DNA from: Glandiceps talaboti
Taxonomy: Eukaryota > Hemichordata > Enteropneusta > Spengelidae
DNA: 64,000 nt
Assembly (NCBI RefSeq): GCF_964340395.1
Contig: NC_135555.1
Location: 24,009,725 to 24,073,724 of the forward strand
Direction: 5' to 3'
Position numbers and translations under genes: made by a program. Of this stretch, positions 53,684 to 64,000 are shown piece by piece. The notes under the pieces are model-generated. The model did no database searches. It saw only the letters and a program-made list of their open reading frames with translations, and was not told the origin of the DNA. How positions within the stretch are numbered: position 1 is the stretch's first letter; each line of letters opens with the position of its first letter.

Positions 53684-53727
<44 letters not shown>
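53395..53727 (+). repeat. Compound (GACA)/(TACA)/(CATC)/(AC) microsatellite
   Basis: Successive arrays of related tetranucleotides, with two TACA-CATC cycles, about 700 nt upstream of the aquaporin start. All long frames here, on both strands, are repeat artefacts. Confidence 0.95.
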
Positions 53728-53728
<1 letters not shown>

Positions 53729-54433
53729 AGAATGGTATTGGAATATTGTGTATGTTGGTCTTCTGAATAACAGTGTACGTCACGTGATGTCTGCCTCTGG
53801 CTTTATCCGGGAATAATGACGTCACTACGAAACAAAAGTAAAACAAATAAATAAATACTGGAAGCTTAACTCGATTACGTCATGGTATATACTAGTAGTT
53901 GGAATCAGTTCAAGTATTCTAGTGTTTGGGTCCATTTTCTATTATAATTAGATAAGCTGAACGACTGGTATGGTACGAATATAGCCATAACAAAGTAGGA
54001 ATTGAAAGTTGGTTTTGTAATTAAAGGTGTGTTTCGTTTACTAGTGGGTGAGTTGTTTTGATGTGACGGCACACTTGGACATCGAGATCGAACTATACTT
54101 CATCAGATATCAGATAAATCAAGTTACAAGCGTGCAATTTCTTTTTTATCAATTTTAATGTCCGTGATTTCATGGTTTGGTCCTTTCAATGTGAAATTAA
54201 ACAAGCATTGACATTTGCCTGCTAATTTTATCATGGATGAATGAAAACTTCATACACGGTATAGGTTTAATGGTACATGTAAGCTGCTCACAAGGTGACC
54301 TCTATGTAATTTGTCACCCCTCAAGTGATGTGATGGGCCGTCCCGTTTGGATAACCGGGGCGTATACATACACATAGCGTACAAAGTTTAAAAGCATACG
54401 CGTCAAACGTATAGTTCACAACACTCAGTGATA

Positions 54434-54973
54434 ATGGCGAGCAGTAAAGACGATTTAAAGGATCCCAAGTTCTGGCGTGCTGTCGTTGGCGAGCTGGTTG
54501 CAATGACGATCTTCGTCATGATCAGTATTGGATCTACGATCGGTTGGGATCCTCCGTACACACCCAGTATGGTCCAAATCGCCTTGTGTTTCGGACTGAC
54601 GATCGCCACAATGGTGCAGTGCTTTGGACATGTCAGTGGAGCTAATATCAATCCGGCCGTCACATGTGCCCTGTTGGTCACTCGCAAAATTAGCGCCGTC
54701 AGAGCAATCTTCTACATTTTAGCCCAATGTGCCGGTGCTATCGCAGGAGCTGGGATTATTTATGGCGTGACACCGGCCAGTGTTCGTGGCGGACTTGGAG
54801 TCACTTCGCTCGGCAATGGCGTTTCCGTAGAGCAGGGGTTTGCAATTGAGTATCTGATAACGTTCGAGCTCGTCTTCACTGTGTTTGCCACTATAGACCC
54901 CAATAGGAAAGACCTACAGGGGTCTGCATCACTTGCTATTGGTATTTCGGTGACAATTGGTCACTTATTTGCG
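54434..54973 (+). CDS. Aquaporin (AQP4/AQP1-type water channel), first coding exon, partial
   Basis: ATG at 54434 opens 180 codons that end at a GTAAGT donor (54974), phase 0. MIP-family features: an N-terminal helix after DPKFWRAVVGELVAM, the first pore loop GHVSGANINPAVT with NPA at residues 73-75, the AQYxGAIxGA-like helix (AQCAGAIAGAG, 97-107), FELVFTVFA (144-152), and IGHLFA at the exon end. His177 in GHLFA matches the selectivity-filter histidine of water-specific aquaporins. The exon break after GHLFA is a boundary I recall from vertebrate AQP4-type genes, just before the second NPA. Plasma-membrane water transport is expected. The second half (NPARS loop, helix 6, tail) was not found in the remaining 9 kb, so it lies beyond the window, or the gene is truncated. 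Coding usage is clearly G+C richer than the surroundings. Confidence 0.92.
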
Positions 54974-57759
54974 GTAAGTCTACAAATTATTTTAGTTTGA
55001 TTGCAACATATAGCTGTTATAAATACCACTATTTCCACCGAGTTACTGATATCAACAGGTGGTTTATCAACTACATCATATCTACTCGGTGAAATGTTGA
55101 TCTATTACTAAAGGACCTACTCTACTAACTGTTAGAACGTTGGCGATGGGTTCATGTTTGATAACAGGTGAACTCACAATACTGTGTTACTGCAGACACA
55201 TTTGTGATGTGATATGAGAAGGGGACATTGGACTTCTGTAATCGCCAGAATTGTTTGAATTGTCTATGTTTACTTATTAATATATTTTGTGTCCTGATAG
55301 TTGACAACTGTGCCTGTCACACGAGAAAGGACAGTCTACACATACAGTGTCCCTAAATCATAAAGTGGCGAGCAACATCAGAATTTGAGGGGGAGAGGGT
55401 GTGGGGGCGTCAGCGGGGGAGGAGCGAGTGTACATATAAACTTTACTACGTACCCAGCTATACCAAAATACCACAGCCATGGTTCATACCTAGCCAATGC
55501 ATCCTCAGTTCTAGTAGTGGCCTTAGAGCTTCGAAAATAATAAAAAATAATACTATTGCATTTGCAAAAGGTAAAATAATTTCAAATTATATTTAAAAAC
55601 GAATAATAATAACCAGTTTTCATAGTAACAATATTGACCGTCTTTTAAAAAATAAAAAATAAAAAACAGATTGACTTCGTGATCAAAACGAACTACCTGA
55701 GAGCACCTGAATCTCCCAAGCAAACATAATTAATTATACATGTACATACTAATTAATTACACTGAGAGTGTCTACAAATGCCTTAGACTGCAGTGAATCG
55801 ACAGTGTGTGCCGAGAATAAAACATCAACATTTGAAATAGAAACATTGGGGTCAAAGTTGAATGAACACGACGTCCGTTTACAAAGGAAATACGTCTATA
55901 CATTGCTACACAATATATGTACGACTGAAATACGTCCACAGATAATTGGAGTTATCTGTGGCCTATGTATGCTATTTATGGCGTCAGTGGAGAGGCCCAG
56001 ATGAGATACAGGACGTGTTTTACGGGGGAGGGGGTTACTCTCGCCTATTGGGTATACGTGTATGTGCCGCCAATTGGGGTGGGGTTTTCGCTCTCTGTAG
56101 TAGTCTAAAATGAGTGCTGTATGTTTAGAGATAAGGAGTAAAAAATGGGGTCTATTTTACACAATATTTTTCGATCTTGTTTGGTTTGTTTTACAGTGAG
56201 ATCCTGGAAGGAATCAGTTCGGAATTACCGGGAATTCCCTTGGAATTACCCTCAGCTAATTAGCTGGTTGACATTTTCATATCGGATCGGTGATGATGTA
56301 TTTTGGTCTAAAATGGGATCTTCTAAACAATTGAATGGTCTAAAATGGGGTATTGGTTTTGGTTTAAATAGTTCTAAAATGGGGTCTGGGGTTGGTAGCA
56401 TTGCCCGCACACCCCTACCAGACCTGACCAGTGATACACCCCCCACCCCACCGGTGTTTTATTAATGTAGAAGCTAGCATAACCTGTAGGACCCCCCCCC
56501 CCCCTCCCCCCGGATCACTCGTAGGAACGCAAACCGTACAAAGTTGAACTTGGTTCACAAGTTACACCCAAAGCTGTCGGTGGACGGTGAGTTTGACCTT
56601 TAGGGTTTTAAGGTCTGACATGTGGTACATCTCGAGGCCTGCGGTTGGCAAATTCGACACATTTGTGATCTGTTTGAAGATTCTGTTGTAAAGTTTCATT
56701 AAGTTTGTTATTAAATTAGAAAGGCACACGACATGTTTGTGTATAAACGTGCATTGCTGTAGTTGTTGCCTTGTGTGTGTTTATTGTTAGCTCTCACTAG
56801 CCAATTCACAATTCATTCACAATTCAGTACCGTAGCCGTTATTTACGTGACAATTCCTAGCATGCGCGATTTAACTTGATGGTTCACTAATATATAGTCA
56901 AAAGTGACTGTGCACTGACTACTCGCTAAGGGTGACCTTCTTTTTGTTTCTCATCTCCAGTGGAATAGTCAGGCGGGGCGGGCGGGCGAAATAAAAAAGG
57001 GGGGGGGGGGCAAGGAAAAAAATCTGTATTTTTTCAGTTCTATTCTTTGTCCTTTCTGTCCTGCCAGTCTCTCTACAACTTCTTTTCTCTTCTCTTTATT
57101 GAATCTCTTGTTACAGGTCTCTTTCCTTCATTGTAGCAAGGTTGACAAGTCTGTAGAACAACTTTGTAAGAAGATTAACACTTATCATCCTGATGGGTGT
57201 ATATCTGTAGCCATGAACTATTGTATGATTTTATCATTGACATCATTAGCAATTTTTTCAAGTTATCCAATTTGAACTTTAGTATGTAACTTTTTGAAAC
57301 ACTTACGTGATTGTCATCAACGTGCTAGAGGAATTTTCATTTTTATAAATCATTACTTTTATGAAAGCTTTTTCTTCAGTGTGAACTTGTCTAAATAATC
57401 CACCAGATAACATGTAAAATCTAGAACTCAGTACTCCTTTGGGATTGTATAAAAGTAATTATGTAAACATCGGTAACATGCGTGCAAGTCTTGGTTGACC
57501 TTGCAGCACAGTATACATTACGTGACTTCTGTAACTTGTAGTGTTACTAATGTTACTCTGTAATGTTACAAGACGTTGTTGCATAGTGTCGACACCGACA
57601 AATTTACATTCAAACATTCCAATGCTGAAACTATTTAAATCACCAATCAGTGCTCCTTTTGAGTCATTTTGTACAATTTTTGTAACATCCATGCCTAAAA
57701 ACTGTGGTTATGACACAATTGAAGCTTGTAAGTTGTAACAAACATCGTGAGCCTATGCT

Positions 57760-57801
<42 letters not shown>

Positions 57802-58683
57802 CTTTTGATGTACAAGGAATAGAAATTTCTAAAAGAAAAACAAATCACGCAACCACGTAGAGCAAAATGCAGTGGAAACCATGGCAAACTTTAAAAGCAA
57901 TTCTAATTACTTTGTAAATTCTCTCACCCTCGTCACACGTCACAATATGTCATGATTTAGATGACGTGTTGTCTTGTTTACGACTTAGTGAAAGGCCGTA
58001 AAAACCGCCAAAATATGTGGTAGCTCGGTTGCTGAATACCGAGATTTTGATTTACCTACTCCCGGTCATAACCCGAATGATTAGACAATTTTACTACCCA
58101 AAAATCATGACTGTATACCATAGAAAGTTCTAACCAGGGTAGCCCTTGTCGTATATTAAGGTAAATTACGTACTGCAAAATTACAGGGTCTTCTCACGAA
58201 GGTACATCGTAAAAATACAAATTTAGTACAATGTATTGTCAGTTTTATTACTATCTATTCATTGTCTGTACCCTGAACTGATAACGAAGTGGGCATCTTT
58301 ATTTTTAGGACAAAATTCTGTGCAAACTTTGCGGTTGAGCAAACGACAAAGAGAGCCGCTCTTAAAATCTTGATAAAATTTACAACTAGAGCTACCACTT
58401 GAGTGGAACTGTTTGAGAATTTAACATTCATCTCTTTTGCAGTTTGGTGTTCTTAAACAATCACACCATCGGAAGCCTAGGGGTTTCATAAACCCAAGAT
58501 GGTCATTGAACAAGTTGCGTACAAAATAGGATGTATGTACGGCCGCGGCCATAGTCCATAGAGTGGATGTGTTAACATCTGTGCATGTATGCACTGTCAT
58601 TCAGTGAATTTCATCTTAATGGTGGTTCCATGTTTTAGCAACGAGATAAGATGGTTGACTTGCCGAGGCAGTTATTGAAATTG
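54974..58683. other. Aquaporin intron or intergenic DNA
   Basis: I looked for the second NPA half of the aquaporin and did not find it. Contents: a G-rich patch (55385-55430), an A+T-rich tract (55600-55760), the repeat at 56015-56510, a poly-G run at 57000, and (TG)n at 57763-57800. No other exon is supportable. Confidence 0.5.
56015..56510. repeat. Dispersed repeat with TCTAAAATGGGG words
   Basis: It starts with a G-rich run and GGGTATACGTGTATGTGCCG, has five TCTAAAATGGGG-like words between 56104 and 56390, and ends in poly-C. The GTATACGNGTATGTGCCRCC word also occurs at 51697. Likely a non-autonomous element; termini not resolved. Confidence 0.5.
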
Positions 58684-58815
58684 CAGGCCTGACCAAATTG
58701 TCAGGGGGCAGAACTTTGTTTTGGTGCAATCATTAGAAAAGTGGCTAATTTAAATAACTTTGCATGTAATTTGCATAATATATATCTACGCAATTAAATA
58801 TCATAACTGTAGTTG
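58684..58815 (+). mobile_element. Truncated left end of the 4575-6667 family
   Basis: CCTGACCAAATTGTCAGGGG, GCAGAACTTTGTTTTGGTGC, TTTGCATGTAATTTGCATAA and ACGCAATTAAATATCATA align with 4586-4720. The terminal CCGTAG bases and the right half are missing. Confidence 0.75.
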
Positions 58816-58886
58816 TCTGATGATCGTGCAATGCGTGAAACTCCGAGTTACAACCAAGAAAGAGTTCCAGTACTACCAAAACTATT

Positions 58887-59258
<372 letters not shown>

Positions 59259-59805
59259 CAAGAAATTTCATCTGAATATGTTATGTAAACTGTTGACATT
59301 GAATGTGCGATGCATCTCTCTTCAACACGAAACATTAATATAAACTCATTTCGTTACATTCCAATTTACGATATAAGTGTCACAATTGTGTAGGTTTTAG
59401 TATTAACCACTCGCCCCTCCCCCTCCCCCCCTCCCATGTAATGTGCAAATTGAGTGGTTGAGTAGCATATAATATAAGATGTAAACGGAGAGGGGGTGGC
59501 GACGACAGATGGAACGTCAATCCACATAGTGGTCTGAGATGGAAGCATTAACAGTTCAGATTTGGACATTACAGCTGAAATGATAACTGTGTTTTTAGTT
59601 ATACATGTAGTAACCATCAATTACATAATTATAAAGTACTCCAAAATTACTTCAAATTCATATGCATTAAAAATCCAAACGGTTTTATTCCACCTTTATG
59701 CCTTGTTTTGATGCGAAACAAATACGTGTGTGGGGGTGAAATCGAGGCAACTGAATTCTTTTGACAATTATGTAAAATGTTAAAGTTTGGCATCAAACTC
59801 CTAAC

Positions 59806-59940
59806 ATAAGAGAGCCTTCAGTATTTACCAGGGGCGGAGTAATTGGGGGTGGGTCACATTTTACAAACCTGTTCTTGGGGAGGGTCATATTTTGCATTAC
59901 AATGTTTGGGGGAGGGTCACATTTTACAATATGTAGTTTT
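59806..59940 (+). mobile_element. Left-end fragment of the family-X transposon
   Basis: GAGAGCCTTCAGTATTTACC, GGGGTGGGTCACATTTTACA and GGGGAGGGTCATATTTTGC match the left end of 22299-23136. It is truncated after about 130 nt. Confidence 0.65.
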
Positions 59941-60500
59941 GTGACCAAATTGAAGATTCAATTATTGTCAATTTGATTTGTGTGTTTAAGATGTAAAAGC
60001 ACAGGGGATAGCTTACTAGTTTATCCATGGTTGACTGTTTGTCCAAAGCAAATTTTCTCGGTAACTGATCTCTCGTCCAATTGTATTTTAATTTCGATAA
60101 GAGGAGAAGACTTAAGAGTGGACAAGGCGTCTTTATTTAGTCAATAAAGAAAAGAGAGAATTACATACAGCCTCAGACTTTTAGTGGTCTGAGATACAGC
60201 TGAGAGCAAATTAGCCAGGGAAAGAAAAAATTAGTTTTAAAACTCAATGAGTGAATTGATGAATATCACACACAAAATAAGTATTATTGCACCACAAATC
60301 AATCGATCAATCATCCAACCAAATAATAAATCAATCAATGAATCGATCGATCGATCAATCAATTATATGCTCGCTGACCCCTGGAGTACTTTACATGCCA
60401 AAATAAAAACATAAAAAAAACATATATTGCAAAATGTTTGATAAAAACGATGCATTTTGTTGAGTGCACCATCTCACCTTATCACTCACACTGTCCGTGA

Positions 60501-60536
60501 ATGTTGTTCAAATATGATGGTGATGGTAGCAGTGAC

Positions 60537-60629
<93 letters not shown>

Positions 60630-60796
60630 CATGATGATGCTGATGATGATGACGATGATGACGATGACGATGACGATGATGATGATTTAGTTTTGAATGT
60701 CATAGAGAACACGGACAGTGGTACATGTACTGACTCAATTAGTACCAGTGAGTCAGATTAGAGTGACACTGATAATGGCAATACTGAAGGTGAACG

Positions 60797-60833
<37 letters not shown>

Positions 60834-61035
60834 ATCAGGGAACTTTTACAAGTGACCAGATCAGGCAGAGTATGCACAACATTGAAAGCACGTTTTAGAT
60901 ACTAACTAGATTGTGTGATTATAAGAAAAAGGTAACTAGCCAGTTTTTTACTGTGTCACTTTTATATGTACAAATATTGCTTTCTAATATAGAGTCAAAA
61001 TCATTTAATTTGTATGTGTACATGTTGAATGTTGC
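60501..61035 (+). mobile_element. Element fragment with poly-Asp (GAT)n and a basic TRSGR motif
   Basis: (GAT)n at 60533-60690 is followed by a frame reading LVLNVIENTDSGTC...SISTSESD, a stop, then in the same frame a second (GAT)n at 60797-60832 and DIRELLQVTRSGRVCTTLKA. Acidic tracts ending in TRSGR-like peptides occur near the C termini of some transposon and retroelement proteins, but I cannot name this one. The non-coding tail 60905-61030 matches 21838-22020 in reverse, so it is a repeated element. Confidence 0.5.
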
Positions 61036-61881
61036 ATTATGGGAAATGTGATAATACATACTCATCAATTAGCATTATAAACAATGTCAATACATTGTTT
61101 GTAACCACAAATAATCAATTCATAGATGTACCATAAATTGACCAGAAAAAAACCCAAGGATTTCAACAAGTACGTTTTAATGGGACAGAAAGTGTATGAT
61201 GCCGATTCCGTAGATGTAATCGTGATGTAGTAAACGTACACAAATAATCAACCTAGATAGGGCTAACAAACCTGGAAAGTCAAATACTTAAAGATTTTAA
61301 GAAACTACAGATCATTAGTGGTCGATTACCATCTTGAGTTTTGAGAGTTCTTTGTTTTGTATGAATATATTCAACTAATCATTTACAGATAGTAAAATTC
61401 AAAGTAACCTTGTTATAGAAAATTCAATTGTTTTCGAAATGTTGGCAACCCTGCTTGATTATGTTTCATCTCAGCATTTTCCTATTTTACATATCAAATG
61501 AAATTCACTCCTTAGGATAGATCGTAAAATGTACACAAGAAGACTTCAATGACAAGTAAAAACAAATAAACAAACAAACAAACATATAGGTATTGTCCTC
61601 TGTTAAGAAGCATATAAAGCCGAGTAAAAACGGTGAACTGTCGTCGTCAAAAGGCAGACAACTCTACAAATCGTATGCTTCCCTAACAATTTTCGCCCTT
61701 CATGTTGCCTACATAGTTACGTAATACTAAAAACATATTACAAATTACCTCTGTACGAAACCCTTTTCCTAAAACAGACCGAATACATCTTTTTATGTAA
61801 ACTTGAATGTCACCTTTATTGTAAACAAAACACTGTAATTTACACCTAGTCAGATTATCGTATATATCGTGTATAGCTGAA

Positions 61882-61885
<4 letters not shown>
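61036..61885. other. Intergenic DNA, nothing recognised
   Basis: A+T-rich sequence with a short (CAAA)n run near 61565 and no supportable exon. Confidence 0.5.
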
Positions 61886-61942
<57 letters not shown>

Positions 61943-62110
61943 CACACACACACACAGAGAGAAATGGGAGTCTGCGAGTCTGTCTGCCTGCCTGTGTCTG
62001 TGTGTCTGACCGGCAGTGTGTCCGTGTCCGTGTCCGTGTCCGTGTCCGTGTCCGTGTCTGTGGCTGTGGCTGTGTCTGTGTCTGTGTCTGTGTCTGTGTC
62101 TGTGTCTGTT
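61886..62110. repeat. (GACA)n and (GTGTCY)n arrays
   Basis: GACA at 61886-61940, then AC and GA, then a hexamer array of GTGTCC turning into GTGTCT with two GTGGCT variants (62019-62107). Confidence 0.95.
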
Positions 62111-63329
62111 TCAGACAGAGCGATGAAAGTTTGGGTTAGTTTTTAGTCTAACCTCAGACAACTGTTAGTGGTACGTCTGGGGTCTAACTTAGGATTAGAA
62201 TATTCCACAATAATGTTGTGTAAAATGTAACAACTCTCCATTGGCATTCATTTTAAATCGGTTAGCGATCTTTATCTAGAATCATGTTGTCACACAAGTT
62301 CTTATAATTTAAAGTAGGTGAGGTGAACCACTGCATACAATTTTAGGGACCGTGACGCAGTATGCACACTTGCGAACACTGTACTAGGCCGTATTATAAA
62401 TAAACAAAATCGATTCAAGAATGCACATACCACGCCAATCTACGAAATAACTCGCATTCTAGCCGCAGGATCGTAATTTAGAAAGGGTTTGAAAACCAAA
62501 GACAGCTATCGTCACGGTAAGGATATCAATAGGTGTGAGATTTACAAGTACGCAATTACATGACATTTATATCTAGCCATCATAAAGCGCATCGTGACGA
62601 TTTAAGAGATAGTATCCATCAATTTTAAATACCCGAAGGTGATTTTCAAATTTATTGATTCGAATGTCCAGCTTTCAATAATCATTTTATAATGAATTGA
62701 AAGAAACGAAATGAAGTGAATTCGTTTTTGAAAATGACTTCATACTTTTAGTAATCAAAGACAGGCACTATAACGGGAAATAAAAAATGTTTAACGTCCA
62801 CTGACGAATAACTTGAACACAAAAAATGTACATGCATAAAGATGTGTATATATATTTGCATTCTGAATTTCATTTATGACTGGAATAGAAAGTACTCATT
62901 CATACCAATGTACAGCATACTGTGTAGATGAAACAAGCCTACAGCGTACCGCGAATCCATCAAAGAATTCGAACTGAGAAGTACGCTACATCGTTATCTT
63001 TAATTAATGAAGTGTTTAAACCCCAATTAGATTATGTATACTTGTGGGCGGTTTTACACCTAAAAGGAAAACATACTGACAGTGTGTTAAAAGCGTCAAG
63101 GTTTACTAGTTACTCCCTAGTAAGGGCATAGGGGCGTGTAATATTTCATAGATTGTTAACGTTGTTTTCCAGGTCTGCAGACTGAATATAACAACCTTTT
63201 GACTATATATTCCTACCTGTAAGGAGAAACTATTTCTACTAGTATAGAGATTGATACATTTGTAGCAGTAAGATTCGTATAATATTTTCCTAAGAAAACG
63301 GCAATCTAAGCAATAATACGTGCCCCTAT
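62111..63329. other. Intergenic DNA
   Basis: No gene supported. A 67-codon frame at 62928-63131 has a faint LINE-like phrase (NEVFKPQLDYVYLW), too weak to annotate as coding. Confidence 0.4.
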
Positions 63330-64000
63330 GAGTAAGGAATGCTTTAGTAATCACAAGGGGAGGGGACAGGGGGAAATCAGGCCCGGGCTGTCGCGTAAAT
63401 ATAACGCCCCCCCCCCCGATTTCGTCGTGCTAAAAAGTGCCCCTCCTTCAATTTCCCTTGAATTGTCTAAAACATGACACTCCCCTGTTAAAATATTTCA
63501 AAAAACATGGTTTGAAAAGGACACTAGTCCCAGAACCAATGTTTTTAAAGGTCTTAATCCCACCTCTGCCACCACGATGAATGTTTTAAAGGTGTTGGCT
63601 ATTTTCCAACTACTGTACTACCATTGGAATTTGTGTGAAATCGGCACTGCCTGCCTGCGTTATATCTATGTTAACGCTTGGGTCTCATTGGCTGAGCTGA
63701 AGGCCAGAAAAGTAACTCCCAAACACTAGATGGGCACACTCCAAATATTGTTGAGACCGAGGTCAACATCTCCACAATTTTATCCCTAATACCTTAACAA
63801 CTGTTCCCATTATAACTGACCCACCGTGACCTCTCTCCTCACACCTGACAATTGATTCACTAAATGGTTGACACTACCTAACCCTAACCTTAATCTTAAC
63901 CCTAACCACAGTGCCCTTACCGATGTGACAGCAGAAGGATGCCAAATTCCCCCAGAAATGCAAAATTAGACAATGTAATGAGTCAAAGTAAAATGTTACC
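63330..64000 (-). mobile_element. Family-X transposon, reversed copy, cut by the window edge
   Basis: The end GTAAGGAATGCTTTAGTAAT plus CACAAGGGGAGGGG matches the 22299-23136 termini, with GTCGTGCTAAAAAGTGCCCC matching the inner TTTAGCACAACGGA block reversed. Further in are a single copy of the 40-bp unit (GGCTGAGCTGAAGGCCAGAA at about 63690) and a telomere-like CCTAACCCTAACC stretch (63878-63906). Confidence 0.65.

Noticed and set aside
53157-53846. Frames of 219 (+) and 171 (-) codons
   Set aside because: Mostly translated tetranucleotide arrays; the non-repeat ends show no domain and no splice context.
56145-56465. 106-codon plus-strand frame
   Set aside because: Translated dispersed repeat with recurrent TCTAAAATGGGG words; no domain.
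62928-63131. Frame with a faint reverse-transcriptase-like phrase
   Set aside because: Similarity rests on a few residues (FKPQLDY) with no flanking support.

Overview
The window is eukaryotic: genes are split into many short exons with GT/AG introns, coding density is very low, and the rest is simple repeats, palindromic non-autonomous transposons, a tRNA-derived SINE and broken non-LTR retrotransposons. The gene types (DHRS4-like SDR, CUB plus C-type-lectin membrane protein, AQP4-like aquaporin with vertebrate-like exon structure) point to an animal. The repeat style suggests a marine invertebrate, possibly a deuterostome such as a hemichordate or cephalochordate. The phylum is inference and was not tested.

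Layout: (1) 1-269 is the first coding exon of an unrecognised minus-strand gene, with a compact candidate promoter behind it. (2) 1436-1570 is a lone, intact paralogue of exon 7 of the SDR gene further right. (3) 1571-9184 is packed with transposon-like elements, two of them with complete inverted ends and visible target duplications. (4) 9185-19182 (+) is a complete nine-exon DHRS4-like short-chain dehydrogenase/reductase of 259 residues, whose introns hold a 40-bp minisatellite and long TACA/AC arrays. (5) 19183-23963 is repeats only. (6) 35867-23964 (-) is a seven-exon gene for a 643-residue type I membrane protein with two related beta-propeller-like (tectonin-like) ectodomain blocks. (7) 35868-40790 separates it from a divergently transcribed gene and holds a Helitron-like repeat and a dead reverse transcriptase. 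(8) 40791-48516 (+) encodes a 423-residue CUB + C-type-lectin-like + transmembrane protein with two PPxY motifs in its tail. (9) 48517-54433 is a palindromic TTAA element, a minisatellite split by an insertion, and microsatellites. (10) 54434-54973 (+) is the first coding exon (180 residues) of an AQP4-type water channel; its second half was not found. (11) 54974-64000 is repeats and unannotated DNA.

The two membrane-protein genes lie head to head, about 5 kb apart between coding starts. Both are modular ectodomain proteins built almost wholly from phase-1 exons. A shared recognition role is a hypothesis. All exon models were assembled by eye; each joined reading frame closes exactly (780, 1932 and 1272 nt), which is strong internal support.
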